A DNA stretch of 64,000 bases from Excoecaria cochinchinensis. Taxonomy: Eukaryota; Streptophyta; Magnoliopsida; Malpighiales; Euphorbiaceae. The DNA is taken from positions 2,852,001-2,916,000 of the forward strand of contig CANTUQ010000007.1 of assembly GCA_947683425.1 (NCBI GenBank). Reading direction: 5' to 3'. The position numbers and the translations under genes were made by a program. The notes below the pieces were generated by a model. The model had not been told where the DNA came from. It did no database searches and saw only the letters and a list, made by a program, of their open reading frames with translations. Positions 48,302 to 60,309 of this stretch are shown piece after piece. The number at the start of each line of letters is the position of its first letter. Position 1 is the first letter of the stretch.

Positions 48302-50420
48302 AACAAGAAAGGGGTCAAATTTCAATAAAGATCTGCAGATAAAATAGAGTGCAGGAAAAATGGAGGATACTCCATCCAAATGTGAAGATCAGACATAGAA
48401 CATGAGGCTCTAGCTAAGCTATGAGCAACCAAGTTCGCTGACCTTTTTACAAACTCAAATCTAACATTTGACAAAAAACTAGAAATAACAATACAGTCTT
48501 CTATTAAAAGACCCAAGTCTGAGTCCAACAACGAAGCATACTTAAGAGCATCAATAACAATTTGTGAGTCAGACTCAATGACAACATAATCTAGATTGAG
48601 AGCTTTGATCCAACTGAGAGCTTCTCAAATCACCAGGCATTCCGCTACTGCAGGAGAATGCAAATCAGGAAAAGAACCACTCCCTGCTGCCATGAAATCT
48701 CCTTTATCATTTCTTAGCACAAACGCACACCCTGAAGTACCATCCTCATCAAAGGTAGCAGCATCCACATTTAATTTACTCTAGCCATCAGGTGGTTTTC
48801 TCCATTTTTGAGTGCTCGCATTGTCTGGGATAATACTGCAAGAACCCAAGCTGCGGCAGATTGTAGGATTTGAATTTGCCAAGATGAAATTCTGCAACAA
48901 GTTTACCGCCCCTGCAATAATACTGCTAACAGAGTTGCTTCTTCCATTCCAGAAAAAATTATCCCGGTTTCTCCAAATGCTCCAGCACACAACTAAAATC
49001 TCAGCACATTTAACATCAAGGAAGTTATTTAATACAAAAGACAGCCACTCATTAAAGTTCACAAAAGGACCCCTTACAAACCCACAGTTTGACCGAGCCT
49101 AACACTCTTTCGCAACAGGGCAATCCAAGAGAGCATGCAGGGCCATTTCATCATCAAGGCCACACAGAGGGCAACAAGGAATGATATCATCATACCTAGA
49201 ACAAAGGGCAACATTTGTAGGAAAACAACAAGTGCTCCCCTGCCAAATCATATTAAGTACTTTTGGAGGTAACTTTATCTTCCACAACTTCGTCCATAAC
49301 TTATCTTGTACTGGAGGATCCCCATGATTACTGCTCAAGAGATGGTAAGCGCTCTTTACTGAATAGGCACTAGTAGAGTTGGCATGCCGCCACCAAGAGT
49401 CTTTGGGATGCCGAAAGCTCAAGGGGATACTCTTGATAAGTCGAATATCATGCTCATTAAAAAGATGAGACAACATATATGCATTCCAGTTTCATCCATC
49501 TTCATTAATCACCACACACATGTTCTCATTGATCTGTTGGCCATTGTTTACATAAGTGGGAAAAGGGTTTTGGGTATCAGGCAACCACGGAGACTTCCAA
49601 ACTAATATGTCTTTCCCATTCCCAACTCTCCACCGTAGACCCTACTTCATCAGACCTTGAGCAACCAGCAAACTCCTCCATACATAACTCGAATTACTGC
49701 CAATTTTTGCCTCAAGGAAAGAGCTGGATGAAAAATACTTGACCTTAAAAATTCTGGAAACCAGGGAATCGGATTGAGTTAACAATATCCATGCCTGTTT
49801 CCCTATCATAGCAAGGTTAAATTCATGAAGATTTGTAAAACCCAAGCCCTCATTCTGCTTACTAATATAAAACTTGTCCCAACTCTTCCAATGAATAGCT
49901 TGTTTTCCTGTTCCTTTTGAACCCCACCAGAAACTATTCATCATTTTTTTCATGCTCAAAGCAGAGAGAAATGGGCAGTAAGAATGTAATTACTGTATAA
50001 TTCGGCATTGCTTGAGCTACCGTTTTGAGAAGAACTTCTTTGCCTGTTCGCGAGTGAAGGATCCTATTCCACCCTTGAAGCTTCTTTCAGACTTTATCCT
50101 TTAGAAACCCAAAAACTTTCCTCTTGTTCTTCCCCACGTACAAAGGCAAACCTAAATAGAAGTCCGACTCATCCCCCTTTTGAACTTTGAGCAAACTTTG
50201 CACGTGCTTTTGCGCTTCCTACACAGTATAAGAGCTGAACAAAATAGCAGATTTGTTGAAGTTAATGCACTGACCAGACGCCTTCTTATATAGTTTGAAA
50301 GCATTAGTTAGAGAGCTAGCTTCCTCGTGATTTGCTTTGAAGAAGAAATAGCTATCATCGGTGAAGAAAAGATGTGTGACTGAAGGGGCCTCCCTGGCAA
50401 TACAGACTCAGAGAACATTA
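48302..50420 (-). pseudogene. 5'-truncated LINE, reverse transcriptase to RNase H, with stops
   Basis: The minus strand reads in order: the reverse-transcriptase active site THLFFTDDSYFFF near 50380, QCINFNKSAILFS, LGLPLYVGKNKRKVFGFL, GWNRILHSRTGKEVLLK, FWWGSKGTGKQAIHWKSWD (about 49900), and the zf-RVT part SAYHLLSS...LWKIKLPPKV...CCPLCGLDDEMALHALLDCP (about 49110-49400). The RNase H part follows with LNVDAATFDEDGTSG and VIESDSQIVIDAL, and the end FVKRSANLVAHSLARAS. The 3' end is followed by an A9 tail (T's at 48293-48301 on plus). The copy starts at the FTDD motif, so everything upstream was lost. In-frame stops occur, several explicable as G-to-A or C-to-T changes (GTG-TAG, GTC-TGA, ATT-TGA). 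Confidence 0.88.
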
Positions 50421-51064
50421 TTATCAAATCCAAATTGTAACATAAAGAATTATTTTCAAGATCAGTTGTCCCCTAATTTCATCATTAATCTAACAAAACT
50501 CATAAATAATGCCATTTAAATGAACAATTAATGCCTAAAATAATGAATTTAACTTACCCAATCTCTTAACCTAAGAAAATTAAATTTAAAATCCTAAATC
50601 CCTAATTTAAATAAATCTGCTACTCTCTCAAATCTCCAAAAAATTTCAGATTAAAACTCACTTTACAGCTGTCGTTAGAAGAGGAGGGGGCTAGTGGCGT
50701 GACCGGTGGTCGGCGGCGGCAAGAAGGCGTCGAAATGGAGCTACAAACTCGAAGCCAAATGCAGTAAATGGAGGGAAGAAATGGGGTTGTCACCGCGCGC
50801 AAAGAGGAAGAGAATGAGAGAAAGGCCGGCGACAGCTGTAGTGAACGGAGGGGAGGACGAAAATGGTGGAGACGGCGAGGGGAGATGGATAGAACATTGG
50901 CGAGGGAAGGAGAGAAGCAGATGGGGACGGCTAAAAAAAAAAGAGAGATCAGAGCAAAGACCACAAAAGGGAAGAGAAGAAAAAGAAAAGAAAAGAAAAG
51001 AAAAGAATGAGAAAATAAAAAATAAAAAATAGAAAGGCCAAAACGATGTAGTTTTGGGCTAGGC
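50421..51064. other. Intergenic, GC-richer purine-strand segment
   Basis: From about 50700 to 51030 the plus strand is rich in G and A, and open frames appear on several frames. None resembles a known family. It may be interior sequence of the CACTA-type element ending at 51473, but the link is not proven. Confidence 0.3.
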
Positions 51065-51473
51065 TAGGGCAGATTTTTTAAAATATAGCAACTAAATTAG
51101 CTACGACAAATTTAGTCACTAAACCATCGCAAACCAAGGTTTTAAAATTTACTTCCAAATTTAGCGATCAAACTTTTTGTCGCTATTTCATCCCTAAATT
51201 TTTAGCAACTACTTTATAATCGCAAAATTATTGATAAATTGAATAGTTTTTAGCGATAAATAAAACCGTCGCTAATTTCGTCGCAAAAAAAGAGCGCCAT
51301 CAATTGCCGCTAAAATTTAGCGACGGTTTGTTTTTTCGTAGCTATTTAATCACTAATCTCAATACCAAATTGAAAATATGCATTTTCATGACGAATTCAG
51401 AAAATAGTCACTAATCCGTCGCTAATTAGTGACTGAAAATATGCCGTCGCTAATTCGAGTTTTTTTTGTAGTG
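51065..51473 (-). mobile_element. CACTA-type terminal sequence or derived MITE
   Basis: Read on minus from 51473 the sequence starts CACTACAAAAAAAACTCG, the standard plant CACTA terminus. Several TTAGCGACGG subterminal motifs then follow in both orientations. Inward from about 51065 on plus there is a degenerate mirror image (TTAGCTACGAC, TTTAGTCACTAAACCATCG). The whole may be a roughly 410-bp CACTA-derived MITE with a damaged left end. A 3-bp target duplication could not be confirmed. Confidence 0.65.
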
Positions 51474-51559
51474 ATATTGGCCTAAATCGGTTGTATAGTG
51501 ACCCAAATGGAAGCATGCTAACCCAAATAGGTCGCATAGTAGCACTAATAGGCGAAATT

Positions 51560-52830
51560 GTGAGTTAGGTTTAATTAATTAGAACTGGATTGGGCCTACC
51601 TAAAATTTAAATATTCTTTTTCTACATAAGCTTGTATAAATGACATCTAGGCCTATTTTGGGCTGGACTGGGGTCGATCGAGGTTAGATCGGGTTGAGAT
51701 GGGCTGAGCCAGGCCTAACTTGAATTTGAAAATTTTTCTGCACAAAGCCTACATAATAAAATATAGACTTACTTCATGTTGGGCTGAGCCGGAATGAATT
51801 AGATTCAGGCCGAAACTAATCGAAATTTGAAATTTTTTTCTGCATAAATAAAATATAGGATTATTTCAGTTTGGATTGGGTTGGATTTGGCACGATCAGG
51901 TTCAGGCTGGACTGTCATGGGTCGAATTCAGGCTAAGCCTAGCAAAAATTTGAAATTTTTTTTCTGCACAAGACTGTATAAATAAAATCCATACCTATTT
52001 CGAGCCAAGTCGAGTTTGGATCGAACCGAAATTCAATTTTTTTCTACACAAGACTGCATAAAAATAAATACATGCCTATTTTCGTGTTGTGCTAGGTTAG
52101 ATTTAATAGGGGCCGAGTTCAGAACGAATCGAAATGGATCAAATTTAGGTCAGGAGTGGATAGGTCGGATTTGAACCGGATGGAAACAAAATTTGAATAT
52201 TTTCTCTACATAATTTTGCATAAATAAAAACCATACCTACTTCAGGCCATATCAGATTTGGGTCTGAAAGGGTCGAGTTTAAGCAGGACTGGGATGGATT
52301 AGGTTCAGGTCGCGACAAGTCGGATTCAGGTTGGGTCTAAACGGAATTTGAAGTTTTTTTTTTTTTTTTGCACAAGACTGCATAAATAAAATTTAGGCTT
52401 ATTTCGGGTCGATCAAGCTTGGCCGAACCAGAATGTGTCGAGTTCTTGTCGGGCCTAATTGGAATTTAAAGATTTTTTCTGTACAAGATTGTATAAATAA
52501 AATACAGGCCTATTTCGCATTGGGCTGGGTTGGATTTGGTACAAGCCGAGTTCAGGCTGAACTGGAGATAGGTCGAATTCAAACTAGTCTGGAATTAAAT
52601 TTTAATATTTTTTTTGCATAATGAAGCATAAATAAAATCCAAACCTACTTTGAGTTGGGCCACATTCGAGTCGAAATGGGACAAGTTCAAGACAGACCGG
52701 GATTGATTGGGGTTTAGGACAGGTTCGAATTGGATCAAGATGGATTTGGATGGGCCAGGTTGGGTTCAAATCAAGTCGGAGTTCAGTATGGATGGATTGG
52801 GATCGACCTGGACATGATTAGTATGAAAAA
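51560..52830. repeat. Degenerate tandem array, about 125-bp units
   Basis: Nine diverged units are marked by a phrase like TTTTTCTGCACAAGACTGCATAAATAAAAT, here recalled by its core GCATAAATAAAAT. The cores lie near 51621, 51738, 51841, 51964, 52043, 52204, 52369, 52479 and 52615. Between them lie variable blocks rich in GGGTTGG, GGTCGA and GGCC phrases. Spacings range from about 80 to 165. There is no open frame. The array begins just outside the CACTA-type terminus. Confidence 0.8.
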
Positions 52831-53797
52831 GATTGTATTGGTATAAGTTTGATATATGTACCTATTTAGTGCAATTGATGGCCAATGGGCTACATGAAAC
52901 ATGCGTATCTAAGTTAAAGTTTAATGGGATTATTTTAAATTAGCCTAGATGAATATACTTATGGATTAAATTGGATTTAAGTAAATATTTTTAAATAGAT
53001 TTTGACAAAACTTTTGAATTGAGCCAAATTTGTCATCTCGACATATATATGTATATATTTATTGTGTTAATAAGTCCAAATTATATAGTTTGGTGATCAA
53101 TTAATAATCACATTTTCTTTTTTAAAGAAGGATTTCTGTATAAACAATAGAAAACAATAAAACAAATTCAAAATCAAACCTATTCCACTGACATGGGATG
53201 GACCTTGGTTAGAGGCAAAATGTAGGGTTAGTCTTTATAATTGAGTGCAATAATTGTGAAAACCGAAAAGGACATAAGTTCCATATACTCACAGAAATTT
53301 TTTATTTAATTTGGATTCATGCTTTTATTTATGCATTTTGGTTGTCAAGTTAATTAAAATATATAATAATTTACTATTTAAAATTTATTTATTCTACTAA
53401 TTTAAATTCACAAATTTGCATTGAACTAATCTATAAAAAAATAAAACGGTTATTCCAAAATATCTAAAAATATTTTATAATCTCTATTTAACAGAAAAAG
53501 TATTTCTATTATTCCCTCTCATTCATTCATTTGGATACTAAATCTCAAACAGCACGTAAGTAGCACACGTGCAATAAGACTCTCACTTTATTATGTTCAA
53601 AAAGCATCAAGAGATTATGAATTGAATTGAAATGGACCATCTCTCTTTTAAATATGGAGTGTGAATTTTTAGGCAAATTGTGGAATATTATCCTTCTTTT
53701 GATTGAGAATTGAGGGTCCATCTTGAAAACCACTTGCACTCAGCCCAAAGTTGAACTCGTTTTAATTTTAAACCATATATACTTATCCTAAGGTTGC
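52831..53797. other. AT-rich intergenic sequence
   Basis: Nothing was recognised between the degenerate tandem array and the Mutator-type MITE. Confidence 0.4.
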
Positions 53798-53806
53798 TTG
53801 ATTGGT

Positions 53807-54223
53807 GGGTCAATTTCATTCATGGTCACTCAATTTATCACTTATTGCGCAAAAGTAACCGATTTTTTTTTCTTACTTTTAACATTATTGCATAAAAGTC
53901 ATGTTGACCGGAATCCGGCGACGACCCTTGCCGGATTGATGACTTTTTTGCAAAAATGTTAAAAGTTCAGTAACATTTAAGTTGAAAAAAAAAAGTTAAT
54001 TACTTTTGCGAGATAAATGATAAGTTTAGTGACCGTGAGTGAAATTAATTTAAATGTATCATTTGTTGAACTTATCAATCCGGCAAGAATCGTCGCCTGA
54101 TTCCGGTCAATATGACTTTTGTGCAATAATGTTAAAAGTTCAGTGACATTTAAGTAAGAAAAAAAAGTCGATTACTTTTGCGCGATAAGTGATAAGTTGA
54201 GTGACCATGGGTGAAATCAACCC
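53807..54223. mobile_element. Mutator-type MITE with 9-bp target duplication
   Basis: A perfect 9-bp target duplication, TTGATTGGT, lies at 53798-53806 and 54224-54232. The element starts GGGTCAATTTCATTCATGG. Its other end, read inward, starts GGGTTGATTTCACCCATGG, and the inverted similarity extends for roughly 60 bases. Nine-base duplications and long inverted arms are typical of Mutator-like elements. The interior contains a second, partial copy of the right arm (about 53955-54045) and inverted CCGGAATCCGGCGACG/CGTCGCCTGATTCCGG phrases. No protein is encoded. Confidence 0.88.
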
Positions 54224-54232
54224 TTGATTGGT

Positions 54233-56277
54233 TTATTAATCATTGATCTTAATCCATACTTACCATTAATTAGAGCAGCATTTTCTAATTAATTCTCTAC
54301 TTACAGCTTTGCTAGAGAACCTTAGCAATGCATCAAACATTAATTTCTTAATTGTACTCCATACTCTCGTGGAATCGCATTTAATTTCAAAATTCTGATG
54401 GAATTTGATGCATTAATAGTTATAATAATATGACATACATCAAACATTAATTCATCAGTCAACTTTTAATATTTATTTCAGCTGAATATCTAAATTGATT
54501 CTCGAACTTTATTGTAATAATTAATTTATCAAAAAATTAACTTTGAGTCGAATCAATGAGTGTATGCAATTTGCAATTTAATTATAGCTATTTTTATCAA
54601 ATTTGTAATAAAAATTCATTTTCTCAATTTTTCTTTTTTTGTTTTACCATATTCAATATAGAAAAATATGAAACCAAACTTTCACACTTCCTAATTTACC
54701 GCAAGTCACATTTTACATAAAAGGTTAACTTTATTTATTTTAATTAGTTCTAGGATATTATTTTTTCTTTTTTTTTTTAAAAAAAAATAAAAATAGGATG
54801 AATTCAATATTTAAAAAAAATATAGAAAATTAGGAATCCAAAACTTCAATTTCCTCACTGATTAGTTAAATAAATTCTTACCCCAATATTTTGAGGCCAT
54901 AATTTATAAGAATTAAATGGTTTAAAAAACATAAATTAAAAGTTGTTTAACATTAATCAATGTTCTTGCTAATCAAAGCATTATTAATTGGTTTTTTGTT
55001 TCTGGCAGACTAATTATATAAAAAAAAATTGCTAAGTGATCTCACTTTGGACCACTAACTAAATTAAGAACATGAAAACCCTACATATATGTATTATGCA
55101 AAAAGAAAATAAAGACCCTTATTCCAGGGGAAATGGTCGGCTGCACGTCAGGCCCATATCATCTTAATCAAGGGTAAAGAGGGACATAATAAATATATAT
55201 ATATTTAACTACAGGTATTGTAAGAAAAAATAATTTTAATAGAAAAAGGTATTAACAACAAAAAGTGTCTTAATTACATTAATCGGTATAAGTACAAAAA
55301 TAAAATTAAACCTAGTTTTGGACTGTAATGCTCTTTAGATTGTGTAATTGGCATAAATCAACCTTTTTCCAATATTATTTCTAAAGGAGGGGATGAACTG
55401 AATGTGGAAGCATTTTATGACACTGACATTTATTTTAAACTAATATAACTTTCTTTTTGTGCAGTAAAACTTGAAAAATGAGATATTCTAAATCTGGTGG
55501 TGGGCGACTTAGGTATATATATAATTAAATTAATTTATATATATTGTACCAAAAAAAAAACCATTTATATATAGATATACGTATGACCAGTGCATGACAG
55601 GGTTGCACCACAACAATTTTGCACCATAAAATTTATCGTGCTAATAGTGCTAAATGAGTCGACAATGAGAACCACTTGCTAAGAGTTTTAATATTCTGGT
55701 TAATCACATAGCATTTTTGCTTTCTAGGATTATCGAAAATATCATTATAATTATCAATACAACAAGAATATTCTATCAAAAAGTAATTATCAACAATCTA
55801 AGTATAAAAGAATTTCTGTCATTTTAGAGCAAAGTAAATCATTATTATCAAATTAACTCAACTCTTTAGATTTACACTTAATAGGTAAATTAGAGATAAT
55901 CTATGTAAAATAATATTTTAGATAATTTGGATTCAACTCAAATCAGAATTTATCAAACCAAATAACTGTTTAGCTTCGGACAAGTTTGTTACATAATCTT
56001 ATGGGTTATTAATTCATCTTTTCAAACTCCATAAATTTTTACATGAGTAATAGTTCACTCAAAATGTGATACTCTACTCCTCCTTCAAAAATTTAAAATC
56101 ATTTCAGTCGTATCATTCACCAATTATTAGAAAAAAAAAAAAAGGAAAAAAGCTATGAAATTAATCAAAGAGAGCTTATTTCATTAGGAAAAAAAATTGC
56201 CTATATGTAAAAAAAAAAATAATGTTTTTTCATACATAGCAATTTTTAATTGACTTGATTCACGCAAATATAAGATA
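54233..56277. other. AT-rich intergenic sequence
   Basis: No gene was recognised. There are several A and T tracts and no clear repeat boundaries. Confidence 0.4.
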
Positions 56278-56365
56278 ATGTTTGGTATGAAAAGATGTAA
56301 TGTAATGTAATTGAAATTATAATTAATCTCTTATTTGTTAATTTAAAATTTTTATATTGTAATTT

Positions 56366-58777
56366 GTGCTGTAAGTTGGGATTTGATGCAAAGAGCAAAA
56401 GTGCTTGGAGGACTTGGTATAGGATCTATTGGTTTAAGAAATAGAAGTCTTCTTTTTAAATGGCTGTGGCGTTTAGATCCAACTAGTTCTGCCCCTTGGC
56501 AACAAATTATAAAGCATAAATACGGGGTGGGCAACTCTTTGGATCCCTTTGATTTCTCATCTACTGGAAAGTTCTCAACTGTATGGAAGGACATCTTTGA
56601 GGTCTCACTTTCTTCGCCTTTTATTGATGGGATTAGGATATGTGTAGGTAAAGGTAATCTTTGCAGATTCTGGTTGGATGTCTGGCTAGGCGACGTGTCT
56701 CTAAAAACTCAGTTCCCTCGCCTGTATGCTCTCTCAGTTAATCCACTTTCTCTTGTTCATGAAAATGGCTCTTGGCAGCAGGGTGTTTGGGTTTGGAATC
56801 TGGATTGGAGAAGGCAGTTACGGGTCTGGGAAAAGGAGATTGAAGAAGTTCTGCTTAATTCCCTAAATGGGGTGTCAATATCTAAAATGAAGTCTGATAG
56901 AAAAATTTGGGTTCATGACCCTAAAGGCCTGTTCTCGGTCTCTTCAGCCTGTCTTAAGGCCCAAGAACTTCAGGTCTATCCCCAATCCCATTTGTTACCT
57001 TCAAATATACTTTGGAAAAACCTCGTTCCCCCAAAAGTGGATATTTTCCTTTGGAGAGCTTTGTTAAACAGGATTTGCACAAAGGATTTCTTATTTAAAT
57101 TGGGAATTTTGGATGCAAATGCTCTAGCGTGTCCTTTTTGTCGGAATGAGGTGGAATCCGTTAACCATTTGCTCCTTCTTTGCCCATTTTCTTCCTCTAT
57201 CTGGTACAGACTGGTGGGCTGGTGGGGCATCTCTATCTGTTTGCCGAGTTCTTTCAATGATTTCGTTGTTCAATGGCTAGATCTGGTGAAAGGTAAAATC
57301 CAAATGAAAGTGTGGTTGATTATTTTTCTTGCATCCATATGGTCTATCTGGCTTGAGAGAAATGCAGTTGTTTTTGAGGGTAGAAAGGTTAAGCTAGATG
57401 TGCTTTTTCATATTATTCTAGCTAGAGCTTCCTTTTGGATTAATAATATTGATGATTTGGCTTTTCTGAGAGGTCAGAGTCTAAGTCTTGCAGCTGATGC
57501 CATTAAAATTCACCGTATTACAAAAAAAATCAGACCTTTAGTTTTTTGGTGCCCACCCGAGGTGCCTTTTCTCAAGTGGAACACAGATGGTTCCTCCCTT
57601 GGTAATCCGGGACCAGCAGGAATCGGCGGTGTATTAAGAAATTACAGAGGAGAGTTTCTTTGCTTGTTTTCATGTTTTGTGGGTTCTTTAGACTCTAACT
57701 TGGCTGAACTGTTAGCTGTGGAGAAGGCCCTAAAAATCTCTTATGAGCACTTACTGGGTAATGGGTATGGACCAGGCATCATTATCGAATTAGATTCAAT
57801 GGTGGTGAATCAGTGGTTATGTCTTGATGTACAACATAGGCCATGGAAACTCTCTTTTATTTTCAACAGAATTGACAATTATTTGCTTTCTCTAGGTAAT
57901 GTGATCTTTCAGCAGAGACCAAGAGAATGCAATTTTGTAGCTGATCACCTTGCTAAGTGGGGTGCCTTTAACAAGTCGGATCTATTCGCTTGGTTGCTTT
58001 GATATGCACTTGTTCAGTCTTCAATAATCTTGTGGCTTTGCTGGTGGCCTCAGCCTTTCATCTTTGGCTTTGGACATTTATTCTGCTCGGTGTAATTGGG
58101 TCCACCTTCTCTGTTTCTTCTTTGCCCTAAGTTTTATGCTCTGTGATTGTTTGGTTGATCTCTTTCAGTTTGTTCGCTGTTCACATTAGAGGATCAAGAG
58201 GGAAGTCTCAGATATAGGAAGGCTGGAGTTAGGCTTGTAAGGGTCTGCATGCTCTTTTTTGCTGGGTTGCAGTGCTGGGTATTCTTTTTGGGTTGACTTT
58301 GTGTGGAGGAAAAGGCTCTAATCACCTTCTTAGATTCTCTTCTATTTCAGTCAAAAATACTACTTTGAACTGGATCAATCTAATGTGGTGGCTGGAAGCT
58401 GTTTAGCAATTTTAACGTTATTAGTCAGAATGCTCTGCTTTCTTTAGGGAGTCTCCTCATCCATTAATCATGGGAATGCTTTTTTTCGTTGTCTCTTTGG
58501 TGATGCAAGGAGTAGGATCAGTGAGTATGGTGTCCTTGAAGACCTGCAGATTTTATCTAATAGTTAGTCTGAACGGCGGCTCCTCTGCAATGTAGATTTT
58601 GATATTTTAATAGGGTAGTGTTGTCTAAGTAGGCTTCTGATTGTGGGGTTATGTTTGGTTCTGGATTAGCCATATATGCTGTTGGCTGGGTTGTTTGTTT
58701 CTTGTGGATTGTTTGGCAGTTTTGTCACTATGTACTCTTTCTAATTTAATTGAAATCCTTTGGCTTATCAAAAAAAA
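56366..58777 (+). mobile_element. 5'-truncated LINE with intact 3' half, 3' UTR and A-tail
   Basis: The copy starts in the last part of the reverse transcriptase, runs through the zf-RVT and RNase H parts, and has a 770-base 3' UTR ending TTTGGCTTATCA followed by an A9 run near 58769-58777. Possible target duplication: TGTAATTT just before the start and TGTAATGT just after the tail. The open frame and preserved tail indicate a fairly recent insertion. Confidence 0.85.
56386..58002 (+). CDS. LINE ORF2 C-terminal part (RT tail, zf-RVT, RNase H)
   Basis: The frame is open from the truncation point (VSWDLMQRAKVLGGLGIG) through 538 codons after the ATG at 56386. That ATG is simply the first Met after truncation, not a real start. 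The order is: reverse-transcriptase C-terminal SLLFKWLWRL; linker GKGNLCRFWLDVWLGD; zf-RVT with WKNLVPPKVDIFLWRALLNR and CPFCRNEVESVNHLLLLCPF; then RNase H. RNase H acidic residues are visible: D401 in WNTDGSS, E in LAELLAVEKAL, D in IELDSMVV and D in VADHLAKWG. The complete protein would copy element RNA by target-primed reverse transcription. This copy lacks the endonuclease and the catalytic RT core, so it cannot move by itself. The RNase H domain could still fold. Confidence 0.85.
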   Translation: MQRAKVLGGLGIGSIGLRNRSLLFKWLWRLDPTSSAPWQQIIKHKYGVGNSLDPFDFSSTGKFSTVWKDIFEVSLSSPFIDGIRICVGKGNLCRFWLDVWLGDVSLKTQFPRLYALSVNPLSLVHENGSWQQGVWVWNLDWRRQLRVWEKEIEEVLLNSLNGVSISKMKSDRKIWVHDPKGLFSVSSACLKAQELQVYPQSHLLPSNILWKNLVPPKVDIFLWRALLNRICTKDFLFKLGILDANALACPFCRNEVESVNHLLLLCPFSSSIWYRLVGWWGISICLPSSFNDFVVQWLDLVKGKIQMKVWLIIFLASIWSIWLERNAVVFEGRKVKLDVLFHIILARASFWINNIDDLAFLRGQSLSLAADAIKIHRITKKIRPLVFWCPPEVPFLKWNTDGSSLGNPGPAGIGGVLRNYRGEFLCLFSCFVGSLDSNLAELLAVEKALKISYEHLLGNGYGPGIIIELDSMVVNQWLCLDVQHRPWKLSFIFNRIDNYLLSLGNVIFQQRPRECNFVADHLAKWGAFNKSDLFAWLL

Positions 58778-58937
58778 ATGTAATGTCAAATACATTGGTA
58801 ATTTTGAATATTTTTACTAATGTATTTTTTAATACTTAAAATTAAAATTGTATTTATCATTACATCTTATTTCACTAGACTTGCTAATTGCAAGTGCTAA
58901 TATATTATTGGCAATAACAGCTTACTTTTCTAAAGTT

Positions 58938-58938
<1 letters not shown>

Positions 58939-58992
<54 letters not shown>
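58939..58992. repeat. (TTA)n microsatellite
   Basis: About 18 uninterrupted TTA/TAT triplets inside the outer TIR element, right of the LINE insertion. Confidence 0.95.
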
Positions 58993-59559
58993 CTGCGTAA
59001 TCAGTTTTTAAATTGGAAAGACAATAAATGCGGTTACTGTAATTTACCTCTCTACCTAAATTATGATGTAAATGAGATATCTTTACATTTTTCTAATTTG
59101 AATACAGTTTCATATGATTCTTCTCATATTTTAATATATACAGAAATATATGATTTACTATTTATCATACTTGACTGTCTTACTATTGCTATGTTAATTT
59201 TACTTTAAATATTAAATTTAAAACTTAATATGAATCGGTACAATTTATTTGTGGAAAATAATATTACAATTTAGTATAATTATATTTTTATATGAGATCA
59301 TAATATAATAAATAAATAAATATATAAAATAATCATAAAAAAAAATAATCATATAAAAAATTAGTTGATAATTATAAATATAATTATATTTCAATACACA
59401 TGTATAATCTAATCAAAAATAAAAATGTATTAATATTTATATTACATTATTAATACAACCAAATATAGTGATTTAATTATAATTATATTCCATTACATTG
59501 AATTTCTTAATCTATTATATTATTCATTACATTACAATTGATTACATCATACCAAACAT

Positions 59560-60309
59560 ATTCTAAGTAAAATCTTGAATACATATTTTAATTGATAAAG
59601 ATTAACATCAATATTTTGGAGGTAAATTTGACTCTTGTCCCATTTATCTAACCGCAATGTATGTAAATATTTGAGCACACACATGTAGTGACTGGATTGG
59701 TTGATTAATTTTTTTTATGCCCAGATGGAATAAATATAATCCTCAATCATTTGGAATTCTTATAAAAAAAAATATCAATTATCTGGATTACAAGACTTTC
59801 TTCATGATGGGAATAGAAGAATAAACTAGAAAAAGATTCTTTAACATTATATATATATATATATTCAACATTTTTTAAAATAATATCATCAATGATTGAG
59901 GAATATAGTACAATTATTATCACACTTGTAGCATATGTATATCGAAGAAAATTAAAATACTCCAAAAGGTTGGTTACAACTCATAAAAATTAATCAAAGA
60001 TGTACATAAAATACTTTTGTTTTGGTGGTTAACATGAAGAAATTAAGAAAAGTAGGTTTAAATTAAAGAGGAGAAGGATGGGATGGTGTAAAACCCTAGA
60101 AAAATGGAGAAGAGGAAAGCATGCTGGCTATGACAAAGACCATTCACTGCATATTCCTTCCAGAAAGAGATTTATGGGTCACTTTTAGAGAGAGAAAAAC
60201 AGACAGTGTAGGCACCGCACGAGCATTCCTATAGCGCAAAACACTTTACTTTTTCTTTTTTCATTTTTCAATAATTATACCTTATTTAAAATTCACTTTA
60301 TTATCATTT
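59560..60309. other. AT-rich intergenic sequence
   Basis: No gene was recognised. The part at 60060-60240 is GC-richer (purine-rich phrases) but has no long frame or known motif. Confidence 0.35.

Larger units (their letters stand above)
56278..59559. mobile_element. TIR element interrupted by a LINE
   Basis: The left end reads ATGTTTGGTATGAAAAGATG and the right end, inward, reads ATGTTTGGTATGATGTAATC. Both arms continue with TAATGTAAT and ATTATAATTAA phrases. The arms together look like a small AT-rich MITE into which the LINE at about 56366-58777 was inserted later. A clear target duplication for the outer element was not found, so its superfamily is open. Confidence 0.6.

Noticed and set aside
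50620..51032. Overlapping frames of 80-114 codons on both strands
   Set aside because: They are by-products of a purine-rich strand. No family resemblance, no splice context, and they lie next to transposon sequence.
60060..60240. Possible microRNA precursor in a GC-richer patch
   Set aside because: No known plant miRNA sequence and no convincing hairpin arms were seen by eye.
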